From Aplidium turbinatum (lineage: Eukaryota > Chordata > Ascidiacea > Aplousobranchia > Polyclinidae), in contig OU964928.1 in assembly GCA_918807975.1 (NCBI GenBank), forward strand, positions 16,977,323-17,041,322: a DNA stretch of 64,000 nucleotides, read 5' to 3'. Below the pieces are notes generated by a model that worked only from the letters and a program-made list of their open reading frames with translations, ran no database searches and was not told the DNA's origin. Shown here one piece after another: positions 51,758-63,513 of the stretch. Each line of letters opens with the position of its first letter. Within the stretch, counting starts at the first letter, position 1. Position numbers and translations under genes: made by a program.

Positions 51758-54700
51758 GTATAAAACACTATCTTGCTTGATTTGAGAGATGTACTGGTAC
51801 GGTACTTTATTGCTAAATTTGGAGTGTTTGTATAAGAAGTGTTTGGAGTGTCTGTTTTGGCTAAATTTCATCAATATTACTAATACCGGTACGGTAACTA
51901 GTCCTGTTGAAGAAAATTTTAGTATTGAATTGAAGTTTCATATTAAAGCATGAGTAGCCATGGTATTGTCTTTGTCTAATGGTATTGTCATTGTCATGGT
52001 ATTGTCTATTAGCCATGGTATTGTCTAAACTCTGACGCATTATCTTTAAACTGGACAGCTCTTCGTAGCCATTGTATTGTCTAAACTCTGGAGAAGGATG
52101 AAATCCTCGAGAGATGGGCTGAATATATCAGAGACTTGTTCGATGACGCTCGTGGAAACAAACCTGCGATATCGAAAGAGATAGATGGACCACCGATTCT
52201 AGAAAGTGAAATACGTCACGCTATAAAGAAAGCCAAATTGAAAAAAGCTCCAGGTCCTGATGCTGTGCATACAGAAACCCTTAAGGTTTTAGACGATTTT
52301 GGAATAAAAAAGTTGATTGAAATCGCAAATGAGATTTATGACAGCGGAAAAATTCCGGAGAATCTATTAAAATCGATCGTCATCACATTACCAAAGAAAC
52401 CTGGGGCGATTGATTGCGAACTACACCGTACAATCAGTCTAATGAGTCATGTCACCAAAATTTTTTTGACCGTTTTACTCCATCGACTACGCAGATGCAT
52501 CAATCCCGAAATCTCAGATGTGCAATGCGGATTTATGAAAGACAAAGGAACTAGAAACGCCACATTCCTAATCAGGACACTTGCTGAGAGGTCAATAGAA
52601 CATAGGGAAGACCTGTACCTCTGCTTTATGGACTACAGCAAAGCTTTCGACCGTGTTAGACATGAGCCACTTATGGAGATGCTTGACAGCTTAGACACAG
52701 ATGGTAAAGACCTTCGACTTCTCAGAAATCTCTACTGGGATCAATCAGCAGCAGTCCGGATAGATGGCGAGTTGAGCAAGTGGACACAAATTCGGAGGGG
52801 TGTTAGACAGGCAGGGTTCGATCTTAGCGGTAGTCCGCTAGCCAATGGCTAGTGAAAATTTGCGCGGACTAGTAGAAATTTTGCAGTACTAGTCCGATTG
52901 GCTAGTGAAAATATTCGCCGGTGAAAAGTTTTGGTTTACAAAATGGCGATCGGCGACGTCACTCTGAAATACTGCAAACGAAGAAGGCGGCAAAGTCGGT
53001 TGACTGAGCACGTGACTACTTTTTTCTCGCATTTTCGCTAGACACGACGCGTGGTAGTAGTCAGCACAGAGTTGCCAATTTGGCTTTTTTGAAGCCAGAT
53101 TTTGAGAATCTGGCTGTTTTTCAACTCGCTTGGCTTAATTTTTTTAAATAAAAAAAGCCAGAAAAATTAGGCTTTTTCTGGCTTTTTTCATGTTTCATCG
53201 ATTTTTTGTCAAATTAATACAAAGCCAACATAATTTTGGCATTTTTTGGCTTAATTTTATCTTTCGCAATTTTTTGTAGGAAAAAATTCGGTCTGCGTCA
53301 ATTCGAGCAGTAATTTCTAAATTATATTTGGTTGTAGTGTCCAAACGAATTTCGTTTTGAAGGCAAAACTAGAAATTTTTCTAGTTGCTTGTCTTTTCAT
53401 TAACTATGTTTCTGCGTTGTCGCTGAAGTCAAAGTTCGGTGGGACACTATTTGGTTGTGCACTTTTTATATGTGTATGTTTAATGAATACTAATTGGCTT
53501 TTTCAGCTGTTTTTTTGCTGTTTTTTTTTGTGACTAGGTCTGGCTTTTTTTGGTGAAGACAGGTTGGCAACCGTGGTTAGCACGGAGAAGTCTGCATCCC
53601 AGCAAGCAGCAGTTAGCAGAATTAACATTTTTTTGTTGTTGATATATCGTGATCAAATGCTGATTCAACGTTACTACAAAGTGTCTAACGCTTAGTGTTA
53701 GCTGGGTAGTTATCGCTATTGAGGCTTCTTTGGATTGCTACCTTGTCGTAGTTGAATCTGAAAGCCTTTAGTTAGTTTCAGTCTAAGCCAAAACACTTAA
53801 CTTAATACGTCATCAGACAAGTGAAAAGTCAGTAAACTGGTCGGACTAGTGAAAAATCGTGCGGGCTAGTGAAAACGGAGAGCATTTAGTCCGGTGGGCT
53901 AGTGAAAAAAAAAGTTAAGATCGACCCCTGACAGGGGTGCGTAGTCTCACCTGATCTTTTCTCACTCTACGGCGAAATGATCTTGCGACATCTAAATGAC
54001 AAAGAAGGTGTCTCTGTAGGAGGACAACACTTCAACAACATAAGATACGCAGACGACACAGTACTAATCGCCACATCAAACTTCAGTTTACAAAATTTAC
54101 TCGACATAGTCATTAAGCAAAGTAAGAACCTTGGACTTAATTTGAATGCAACGAAAACCTTCTGTATGACTATCTCATCAAAAGAAATAACTCCAATATG
54201 CACAATCAAAATACAAAATACAACAGTCTCACAAGTAAATAGTTTCAACTATCTGGGTTCTATAGTCACTTCGAATGGCCGATGCTGGAGCGATGTAAAA
54301 TCAAGAATTGCACAATCCAAACAAGCTTTCATCAAAATGGCCAAAATACTGAAATCTAATTCAATCTCTCTAAACACTAGAATAAGAATTTTACATGTGT
54401 ACATTTGGTCAGTTCTGCTATATGGTGGTGAATCCTGGACTGTATGCCCGAAGATAGAAAAGAAGATCAACAGTGCTGAAATTTGGTTCATTCGTAGAAT
54501 GTTGGGAATTAACTGGATGGATAAGATCCCTAACAAAGAAGTATGGAGACGCTCTGGGTGCACCCCTGGCGTCCTCATCACAACTATCAAAAAAAGGCAA
54601 ATGACATTTATCGGGCATGTCTACCGCAAACGCGGAATTGAACACTCGGTAATGATGGGGCGACTTCCTGGTAAAAGGCACCAGGGGCGTCCACGTTTGG

Positions 54701-57700
54701 AAATCTTCAAAAATCTTTCAACATGGACAAACCAAAATTTTGAAAACCTAATAAGAACTATGGACAATCGATCGTTGTGGAGACTTACGGTAGCCGACGC
54801 CTTATTTAGGCATGGCCGCTGATGATGATGAGCCATGGTATATATTTCTGTTTTTCTGAAGGCTGATAAAAGTATGATAAAAATATGCCCACAAAACTGT
54901 AGCAGTACATTTTTGTGCAACGTAAAACTTGCACATGTCATCTGAAGTCATTCATGCAGACAAATCCGGGTAATTGTATAGTCAATTTTTCAAGCTTGTT
55001 TATGTGGTTAAACTTTTCTGAAAGAGCAAAATTGGTTTCAACTGTGCCCTTATCCTTGCATCACATTGGCTGTTTTGTGTCACATAGACAGATTGAGACA
55101 AAAACAACCAATAAATATTAAATGCAATAGCTAATTTTACCCTATGTGGTAGCTATAGCCCCTGAGGTAATGGTGCCCTAGTCAATTTAATATGAAGTTC
55201 TCTTTTTTCTTTTTGTTAAGTTATAAACAATGAAGAAAAGCTGACTTGAATATCTTTGTATTTATTGCTTCCAGTATCAACATGTGTAGCATATTTTCAA
55301 TGATTACGTGCGAGATTCCATAAGATTTCGATTCGACACAACTTCGAAGCGTCAAATTTAAAGTGGCTCATTTGATGATAGTGCTTTTTGGCGTCATTTT
55401 TTTGTTTGTACATTATGTTGTCATAAATGTCATAATGACCGCTCACCAGAGGTGGGCAGTAGCATGCTACTTTTTTGATAATGGTATTGCGCTACCGTAC
55501 ATTTTTGTTTAAGAAACGACGCTACTTTCTTTTCAATGTAGCACAGAGGCGCTGCATTTCTTTCAGTCACACTCACGCGAACCGCTATTTTTGATTTAAA
55601 GTAAAAACATGACTTGTTTTTGGAGATTATTTTTTATTTAAATAATGCATGCAAAAATAAAGGCAGAAATTATTCAACTTTTGAGAGAAACATCAAACCA
55701 CATTGGTACCGACAACAGTGACACCAACACTAGTCATGATTCTGAGGATAAATTTTTGGTGGGTTGGTTCCATTTCAGGAAACGTCCAGGCCTTAGAACT
55801 CGTGTTTTTTTTCCGGCAGCCATCGTAGCCTACCAAGAGTTCCTTCTCGGCAGCCAAATTTGCGTGCTTGGAGGCCAAAATACAAATAACGATAGCACAA
55901 GTAAATAGAATTAAACTTGCAGCAATGCTAAAATGATCACTTAGCGTTGTTGAGGTCTGGGCGACGTCCTGCAATAGAATCGTTGTACCACGCAATAACT
56001 GCTTTATCGGGATTGTAATCCGGTATTGCGCAATCATCTAATGGCACTAAATTGCTTTAATTGCTCGCTGCTCAGTAAATTGTTTCAACTGCATACCGTC
56101 TTTCATAAAACCTGACCATTTGTACCAATTGTGAAGTCACTAACCCACAGCGGGAACATTTCTCAACACACGTGTTTTCCCCTCGGATGTCAACTAACCT
56201 AGTTCTCCTTTTTAACAATGATTCAATGTTCGACAACATTGCATCGACATAAAAACGACAATATTGCCAGCCAATGTAAATTAGCACTTCGGATTAAGAC
56301 TTGTTAAAATTAACGTCGGGAATTACAAACAAAACTTACAGCGCTGGTGATCACAGCTGGATATATTTGCCGCAAAATGTTTGGACAAGTGACTGCTGAC
56401 TGTGCAGCGGTTTTACAGCGTAGCCTAATGGCTTGATATCAAATCGTGCCCAAATGCCTTTTATTTAACGCAGCGTTGTTGCGGAATTGCTTTGTTCTGT
56501 CGAATACCTAGCGAGAGACATAGCGTAAAACAAGAAGTTTTGATGCAGTTGGTTGGATAACTCAGCGTTTAACAAAAATGGAAATAATTGTAACAAACAC
56601 TTCATAAGTGTCATGAAAACAGGGTGGGCGAAACATATTTTGCCCACCCTCGTTTCACGGCAGGGTGGGCGCCGCCCACCCGGCCCACCCTATTTCGACG
56701 CCTATGTATGATATATATTGTTTATTTTTAGCATTTTTGTTTTGTTTTTTTATAAGTGCCAAGTTCATGTGTTTATTGTGCTTGTGCGCTGTTATGTTTT
56801 AGTTGAGTGATGTACGATGACCATAGATGGGCTATGGTTATTAAATATGATAACTGTAGCCTCTGCCTAACACTAATCACTCACAGGAAGAGGAAGGCAT
56901 CACTCCCTATAAGAGAAGAAAAGTCCCATGCCAGTGCAAGATGATCGTGTCTCTACAATTTTATGTTAAACTTTAAGCATACCCCTCTTTTCACATTTTT
57001 CTAGGGAGCTTCATGGAAGAAAGATTCGTGTTGAGCGATCACGTGGTCCTTCACGTAGAGATGAAGGGGGGAGATTTGGTGGTTCAGCAGCTCGTCGTGC
57101 TTTTAACCCTAGCGATCGTTGCTATAATTGTGGTGAAACAGGGCATTATGCTTACGATTGTGACTTATATAGTCGAAGAAGTCGTGGAAGGTATATTTGC
57201 TGTTTTGCACATGTGTTCTTTTCATTTTTCCATTATATAAATTAAATTGTTGCGTTTGATAAACAAATTGAAAATTGAAGCATGTATGGCATGCCAGTAT
57301 TGATGTGCAAATGCTTAACATATATAAATTACCTCTTACACATTGTTATATGTATGACCATCTTACAGCTTTGATCAAAAGTATTTTTTATCTTATAAAA
57401 GTTATAGTCATTTAACATAGCCAATCTTTCTGTGTTTCGACTTTTTATAATTATACCTTAAGTTTACTATGGTACTTGGTCTTGAAAAGTTGAAGTTATA
57501 TGTTTTACATTAACTTAGAAAAACTTGTGTGCTCCTTTTACCTTGCTTCTTTATATTTACTGATGCTTAAAAGGATGTTCATTTCGGAATATAAAAGTGA
57601 TGCTAAGTTTTAAAACTAAGCATATTTGTTTACTTACAAAGTCAAAATAGAATATGTGCCAAAGGCTTGAACTGCTGTAATGTACAGCTACTTTAATTAT

Positions 57701-60700
57701 AAGACATGATATGTTGCTGTGGATGACATACAAGTGAAATTGAAGTTTATTAATTTCTCAACATACCGGTATATAGATTTTTAGTGCCAGTAATAGTATA
57801 GTAATCAACTTAAACATAAGCATATTTCAGTGTTAATTTGAGTGCCCATGATATTAATTTGCAGTAAAAGTACGTTTAAGTGTTACTAGTTGTATCTTAG
57901 AGAAAGCTGATTCGATATTTATGTCTTAAATTGCTTTCAGTAGTAGCCTACGGGTGGATTTTGAAATAAAGAAATTTGATACGAAAATATGTTTCATCGT
58001 ATATATATTCTGAAATGAACATCCTTAGTCATAATCATGGATAGTTTTTATGGGTAAGTTGGTGCTGAAGTACACTATACGGTTATTCTGCATCTGTGTT
58101 ATCGCTTACCAACTAACTGACAGAATTGCGCCTGTCTCATGCAGGGCATAGAGTTTGAGATATCATGAGATCTTCGAATTTGAGAGGAATGTGGAGACTC
58201 AGAGATAGATTCTCTTCGATGACCTGAGAACTACAGACCAACGTTTCGTAGTTATTTTTGTCATTAATAAAGTGTGTCGTAATGGGGCATTGGGGCTACT
58301 TGTCATGATTTTAATTGCCATTTTCTGAACATTTATCTTGTATTTTTTTTTCAATCATTCCCATGACTTCACTAATACATTTTTATCAACGATTGGAATC
58401 CATGAATTTTAACTTGGCGAAATCGTTCCTTTTGTTGGTATCGCTTAAAATGGAACTGCCCATAGGTGCCAACACGCCTGGTGTGCTACAATACAACCCA
58501 TGAAGTTAAACCTAAACATGTTCGCATTTTTTAAATCATGATTGGTGAGAAAGTAATCAGACAATGGCAAATTTAATTTTAAATAAATTATTCAACAAAA
58601 ATAGGGGTTACTGCACAACGAGAATTATTACTTTTTAACTTAATTATATCGATTTTTTTCGCAACATAGTCTTCTGGCAAATGTAAAAAAACGGTGAACC
58701 AGACGTTCATATATAAAACTGATGTTGCGTTTGAATTATATTTTTTAGTTTTTTTGTTTTTTTTCAACCAGGTGCCTATGGGTTCAGTGTGTTTGTTTGG
58801 AATAATCAACTTTGCCATAGTTTGTAAATCTAAATGTAAACAATTTGTCTTATGCATAAGATTATCAGAAGTCGAAACTTTTTAAAATTTGCGTTTGGGT
58901 ATTTCGGCTGCAGCAAAAAGGTAGACTTTGTCACGAGACCCTAATATCCTGTGCCTATTCATATAGGTGGTTTTGAAGTGCACACTGCACATCATGTGAT
59001 CCAATTTTATGTGCAAACAATTGGCTATCAAGCTTTTTCCACAAAACCATCAAAATTTAAACGTTGAGCTTTTAACGGATTTTGTGATTTCAGGGACCGC
59101 AAAAGCAGAAGATCTCGGTCTCGCTCAAGATCTCGTACTCCCAGGAGGAGAAGGAGGAGCTATCGTTCGCGGAGTAATTCGCGATCAAGATCAAGAAGCC
59201 GATCGCGTAGCCGCAGTGCATCCAAAAGAAGATCCAGGTGAAAAAGTTTCCATTGATTTTATTAACGGACTGAAATAACAGAATTCATGCAAAAAAAATC
59301 AGGAATTTAGAACGCAGTTAATTTCATCGTAAAGGTATGACACCCATGTATTTTTTATATTTTTTTTATATAGTATTATCATTAAACTTCACAAAATTGC
59401 TTATCTGGTTAATATTATATTTGTTTAAAAAAGAAATCCTAACTACCCCATTTTCTCTTAAAAAATGGCCGCTAGGTGACCAAAGGGAGAATATTTCAAA
59501 CGTGCTAGTCTCGCAACTACACCTTCAATTTCATTCAATTCTTATACAATTCTTAGCAAGACTAAAACTAAGGTTCTGGTGTAGGAAATAAAAAATGCTC
59601 ACTAGGGAAATTTCCAATAATGTTATTGTAGAAATCAAAGAAAATGTTTCGACCAGTAACATAGTAAACAGAAATTTTGAAAAAGCATACAGTTTTATCC
59701 AAAACCGCAATTTTGTGCTCTGAAATATCGTATAATCCAACTAAATTGAAATTTTTAAACAAAAAGCTGTAGAAACGACTGGGAAACTGGTGTTTGAAGT
59801 CCATCTCTTACGCAATTTCACCAAATTGAGAAAACAGCTTTCAAAAAGTAACACCAGAATCAGATGCCCGTCTCTCTTTTTTAGTGAATTGCTTTTTTTG
59901 TTTTTGTTGTTACCCGTATTTAATAAAATATTACTTTATTCAGCTTGATTTTTACTGAGCTATGGGCATCAACAAGTAAAATACAAAGCAACGTTAAACT
60001 TTTATTGAAGTTATGATTATTCTACAAAGTTTTTGACATGCACCTAAACCCGTTGCTATGCAAACTTAGGTGAAGTACCACTTTTCGAAGTCATGTATCT
60101 CCCTTGTTTCGAATTTCGGCTTCAAACCACTGGCAACATGTTCTTAATAAATTGAACTACCATGAAATCGCCAAAGCCAAGTTTTCATTTTTTTAAATTA
60201 AAAAAAGGCATGGATGTTCTACCTAAGCTTTCAGTAACGTACAGTGGTGAATGGTGATACTTCAAGAAGTTTGAATGCTTAATTGGTGTAGTTTTATTTT
60301 TCAAAATTTAAAGGTGTTGACTATTTGAATTCTTTTATGGTTGTTCCTTGTATTCCAGGGTGATATAATCCTCGTTAGCCGATGAAATTTTAGAGAGTCA
60401 AATTTTAGCTTTGAACATTCTGTCACACTTCGAACATTTAAGGTCATATGGGAGAAGAGGTTGTGAGCCTAGTTGGTGCTCCTTTCACTTCATTTTTTTT
60501 TTCATGTAGCTTTAAAATGTTCTTTAAACTGGCAGCACCTTCTCAAGTAGTGGCTTTCCAGACAGGTGTATTCTCTGCGGTTTCCTCGCTCTTAGTGTTC
60601 GATCTTACATTTTAAGGTTGCTTGTTGTTAGTGAATCTTTATAGCGCTTTGCTGTACAGAACACAGTCCGACGAATCTACAATTACCTGCACAGTCATCA

Positions 60701-60887
60701 CGATCACAACGTTTATGAAATTTACTGATGAACACCTTGTCTTTGTAGATCGTACTCTCGTTCGCGTTCACGCTCGCGCGGAAGAAGATCACGCAGCTAC
60801 AGCAGATCACCGCAAAGGAGCAGATCTTCTGATAGAGGCAATCGCCGAAACGGCGATCGGTCAAGATCTCGATCCTTGTCACATTAA
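51558..60887 (+). CDS. SRSF7: SR splicing factor SRSF7 (9G8) orthologue, four exons
   Basis: SRSF7 binds pre-mRNA, promotes exon recognition and couples splicing to NXF1 mRNA export and 3'-end choice; it shuttles between nucleus and cytoplasm. Coding exons: 51558-51757, 57005-57190, 59094-59237, 60749-60887, all with GT-AG borders and every junction after AG in phase 2, giving 222 residues and a stop (human about 238). Residues 8-80 are an [23 protein letters not shown] (RNP2) and [20 protein letters not shown] (RNP1). Residues 80-105 are a basic linker, then the CCHC knuckle [14 protein letters not shown], which separates SRSF7 from SRSF3. The rest is an RS tail ([20 protein letters not shown], then [20 protein letters not shown]). 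The ATG at 51558 (MSHRGLGSK) fits the family start. Introns 1 and 2 are long; intron 1 holds a LINE and hAT debris. Confidence 0.95.
52136..52811 (+). pseudogene. RTE reverse transcriptase, N-terminal part
   Basis: Open frame with fingers and palm blocks up to RRGVRQ; the residues after it belong to the inserted element. The endonuclease domain is missing because of 5' truncation. Confidence 0.85.
52812..53930. mobile_element. non-autonomous hAT-like element with 5-bp TSD and GGCTAGTGAAAA sub-repeats
   Basis: CAGGGTTCGATCTTA and TTAAGATCGACCCCTG are inverted; ACAGG is duplicated at 52807-52811 and 53931-53935. GGGCTAGTGAAAA / GGACTAGTAGAAA units recur at both ends. The insertion point is inside the LINE codons for RRGVRQ/GCVVSP. 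Confidence 0.75.
53069..53571. mobile_element. nested hAT-like MITE with GGCTTTTT repeats
   Basis: CAGAGTTGCCAATTTGGC and GGTTGGCAACCGTG form the ends, with GTCAGCAC / GTTAGCAC around them (7 of 8). The interior repeats TTTTTCTGGCTTTTT words. Confidence 0.55.
53937..54822 (+). pseudogene. RTE reverse transcriptase, catalytic and C-terminal part
   Basis: Carries the catalytic YADD ([16 protein letters not shown]) and the RTE C-terminal region up to ALFRHGR and a stop. The frame is open throughout, so the LINE was young when interrupted. Confidence 0.85.
55448..55780 (+). mobile_element. hAT fragment (CAGAGGTGGGCAGTAGC end)
   Basis: A typical hAT end CAGAGGTGGGCAGTAGCATG is followed by sequence encoding [20 protein letters not shown], resembling an internal transposase piece. 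The matching right end was not found. Confidence 0.5.
55790..56400 (-). repeat. dispersed repeat with conserved membrane-protein fragment (copy 2)
   Basis: The minus strand reads [20 protein letters not shown] then [20 protein letters not shown] and [13 protein letters not shown], and further [20 protein letters not shown]. It is a reverse copy of 17985-18565; the two protein texts agree at most positions. Confidence 0.45.
56615..56708. repeat. GGGTGGGC palindrome and hAT-like right end
   Basis: CAGGGTGGGCGAAACATATT faces TTTGCCCACCCTCG, and the segment ends TTTCGACGCCTATG, like the CATAGGCGCC end at 12848. Confidence 0.4.
57005..57190 (+). CDS. SRSF7: SRSF7 exon 2 (end of RRM, linker, zinc knuckle)
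   Basis: Follows TTTTTCTAG; encodes [20 protein letters not shown] and [20 protein letters not shown]; ends GGAAG/GTATAT. Confidence 0.93.
57191..59093 (+). other. SRSF7 intron 2
   Basis: 1.9 kb of AT-rich, apparently single-copy sequence, free of recognisable transposons, unlike the rest of the window. It contains the candidate poison exon. Confidence 0.7.
58145..58240 (+). other. candidate poison exon in SRSF7 intron 2
   Basis: ACCAACTAACTGAC (branch-point-like) and TGTCTCATGCAG (acceptor) precede a purine-rich segment containing GAGATCTTCG, GAGAGGAATGTGGAGAC and TTCGATGACC. Spliced from exon 2, it would meet a stop within two codons. The 3' edge has no strong donor. Confidence 0.3.
59094..59237 (+). 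CDS. SRSF7: SRSF7 exon 3 (RS tail, first part)
   Basis: Follows GTGATTTCAG; encodes [20 protein letters not shown] and serine-arginine repeats; ends CCAG/GTGAAA. Confidence 0.92.
59238..60748 (+). other. SRSF7 intron 3
   Basis: 1.5 kb of AT-rich sequence without recognisable repeats. No second exon candidate stands out. Confidence 0.65.
60749..60887 (+). CDS. SRSF7: SRSF7 exon 4 (RS tail end and stop)
   Basis: Follows TTGTCTTTGTAG; encodes [20 protein letters not shown] and ends SRSLSH, stop 60885-60887. Confidence 0.92.
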
Positions 60888-61055
60888 CTTTCGCCGACAA
60901 TCCCGGGCCAGCTGATTGATTTGTTTAATAACCCGATTGTTGCAGTACTTGCTTGATACTCAAGTGCTATTCCTAAGATTGGGGCGCGACTGAATGAATC
61001 CAAACAAGTTTTTTGTAATGTAAACTGTACTTAATGAAGGCTTTCATATGTCTAT

Positions 61056-61061
61056 AATAAA
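61056..61061 (+). terminator. SRSF7 polyadenylation signal AATAAA
   Basis: The canonical hexamer lies 170 nt after the stop codon; a T/GT-rich stretch (TTTGAGGGTGT) follows, just before a hAT insertion at 61123. Confidence 0.7.
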
Positions 61062-61122
61062 CAGTGACTTGTTTCGTAATCAACTCAGTTTAGCGCATGT
61101 GTTTGAGGGTGTAGCCTACTGT

Positions 61123-62681
61123 CAGAGATGGGCAAGATCACCAGTATTGGTGATCTTGATTAGGTGATCTTGAAGATCAAGATCACCAAACTATGTGATC
61201 TTGAAGATCAAGATCGTGATCTTGAAGATCAAGATCACTTTCAAGATCACTTTTTTTTGTACTTGAAAAAAAAATGAAGTTTTTGATCAATGATGTTGCA
61301 AAAAATAGTTACTATGAGCAATCTGGGTAAAGGTATATAGTTGGTATTGCTAACTTTTACTTTTAACTACTCGATCGCTAGCCTAAGAATTGTGATAAGT
61401 TAGTGACTGTTGCTATTAGGCCTATCAACTGTTGACGTAGTTTGCGTAGAATTGCAACGTCACACCCAAGGCCGAGGTTAATTACAGTAATTCTGAAAAA
61501 GTCGCAAAATTTGCCATTAGTTTTATACTTTTTATTTATAATAAATAAATAAAAATAAACTTTGAACTGCATCATTTTTTACCAAATTTTTGTCTGGTTT
61601 ATGTGAGAGTTTTTATTCGTGTTACTATGTAGTTTTAACTTTCACTGTAATATGTCAATGTTTATTGCACCATTTACCCATCTGGCAACCTTAATACTGT
61701 TGTCTGCTATCAAAAAAGTTCAGAGGTTTGCGCTCAGACAAACCGTTCCATACTCAGACCCTAAACAAGTCTTGTTGATTTGCTGCAATAAACCACTTTA
61801 CAAGACCAAAGTCGGCTAGAGTCCAGATTTTTTAAGACCGCCATTCTAGACTTTTGAAACATCTCAAATTGGGTCAAAGAAAGCAAATATTTCTTTAATA
61901 TTCTTATACGTCAATATAAAGTACACGGAAGTTGACTTCTTTATTATGACCAACACAGAAAACTTTTTCAATTTTGAAATGGCAACACTGACCAGATTAG
62001 ATGGAGACTTTAAATCGTCGTTTGTTGGACATATATCATATTAACAGTGGCTTTATGTTAGTAGTTGCCAGTAGCGTAGCCAGGAGTTTTGAAAGGGGGG
62101 GGTTTTGACCACATAGCAGCGGGGGGCCTCCCCCAGAAAATTTTGAAAAATTACTTTGAATTTGGTGCATTCTGAGAGCATTTTCAACAAAAATATAGGT
62201 ATAAATATTCCTGTAAAATGGTGTGTCCGGTAGCATAGCAAAAGGATAAGATCATGTTTTCTTCGGCATTTTTCGGAAATAAAGCTAAGTCTCTATGTTT
62301 TCTTGTTGCTAATTCCTGGCTGAGATGTTTGAATGTTTGGTATTGGCAAAACTCGCTCTTTTAATGCAGTTTTGTATAAAATTAGGCAATTTTTTTTGAC
62401 TGAAAGCATCATTCTCAATATCGTGACGTCACACGCGTGCCAAAGGGGGGGGGTTGTAACCCCCAAAACCCCCCCCCCCCCTTGGCTACGCCACTGGTAG
62501 TTGCTACTAACTACTTTTTACAGTACGAGTTCTAAAAAATGCCTCTATCTACTAAGTAAACTTCAATTTTAAAGTGATCTTGATCTTATTATTCTTCAAG
62601 ATCACACAAAAAAAAAGTGATCTTAGATCAAGATCACCAAAAAAAAAGTGATCTTTAAGATCAAGATCACGCCCATCTCTG
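61123..62681. mobile_element. non-autonomous hAT with GATCTTGAAGATCAA arrays, copy 2
   Basis: Same ends as 26192-27460, perfect duplication CCTACTGT (61115-61122, 62682-62689). The sub-terminal arrays are shorter than in copy 1. It begins about 60 bp after the SRSF7 polyadenylation signal and contains a nested hAT at 62069-62496. Confidence 0.88.
62069..62496. mobile_element. nested non-autonomous hAT (CAGTAGCGTAGCC ends)
   Basis: CAGTAGCGTAGCC / GGCTACGCCACTG, perfect duplication GTAGTTGC (62061-62068, 62497-62504). The uninterrupted site is visible in the sister hAT at about 27220. A partial copy is at 49470-49719. Confidence 0.85.
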
Positions 62682-62830
62682 CCTACTGTATACTATTGTG
62701 TGAACGTCAGCGTTAGTGCAGGCCCTTAGGCATGGGCGTCCGCAGGTTTTCGGTTAGGGGGGGTCAAGGTGGGTTCACTCTGCCCTTTTCGGCCGGATGA
62801 AAAATTGTTTTGAAATTTTGACCATTACAC

Positions 62831-63505
62831 CAGTGGCATAGCCAGAAAAAAAAATTGGGGGGGGTGGCAAACATTTAATGAATTGAAGAGAACGACAAAG
62901 TGTTTGATTTAAGACATCACCACCTGATGTGCAGTGGCGTATCCTGGTGGGTGAAGCAAGGGAAGCAATAAAGGTAGTGGGGGGTTAGAGCGTGCCGAAG
63001 GCACGCATATTCTTGGGGGTCCGGGGGCATGGTCCCCCGGAAAATTTTTGCAAAATTACACTAAAATAATGGATTATAGCGCTTTCTGGAAACACTTTCA
63101 GGGTAATTTAATATTTGTATGAAATTTATTAGAAGATAAACAGTTATTAACTTATTAAAGGTAGCTGATACACAGGAACGGGCAAAAACTCCGGCTAAAA
63201 TTAGAGATCGCAAAAAATACACATAAACACAACAGAGTAAGCGATTCTGAAATTGCTTCCACAGATTATTTAAAAAAAGAGTAAATCGCGTAAACTTTGC
63301 GCGATTTACAATTTGCAAAATTTATTGGTGTCTTTCTGTGTGTCTAAAACAAGCCCTGGGGGGTGTTAATAGCCAGATGTCTTGGAAAACGATATAAATT
63401 TCTACAAATTATATTATATTTTCAACAAAGGGTTCAATTTCGGAATCCAAACTTTAAAAATTTGGGGAGGGGGGCATGGCCCCTCTCTCCCTGGCTATGC
63501 CTATG
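62831..63505. mobile_element. non-autonomous hAT (CAGTGGCATAGCCAG ends)
   Basis: CAGTGGCATAGCCAG and CTGGCTATGCCTATG, duplication CATTACAC / CATTTCAC (7 of 8). Contains GGGGGCATGGTCCCCCGG and a CAGTGGCGTATCCTGG end of another element near 62933. Confidence 0.65.
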
Positions 63506-63513
63506 CATTTCAC

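Larger units (their letters stand above)
52084..54832 (+). mobile_element. RTE-type LINE in SRSF7 intron 1, 5'-truncated and split by a hAT
   Basis: The plus strand encodes a reverse transcriptase: [59 protein letters not shown], and QIRRGVRQ, where a 1119-bp element (52812-53930) cuts in. It resumes with [63 protein letters not shown] and [19 protein letters not shown]. The 3' tail is TGATGATGATG. AGCCAT[T/G]GTAT flanks both ends. Confidence 0.85.

Noticed and set aside
56886-56962. Purine-rich stretch GGAAGAGGAAGGCATC as a second cassette exon of SRSF7
   Set aside because: An acceptor-like CTCACAG is present but no usable donor follows.
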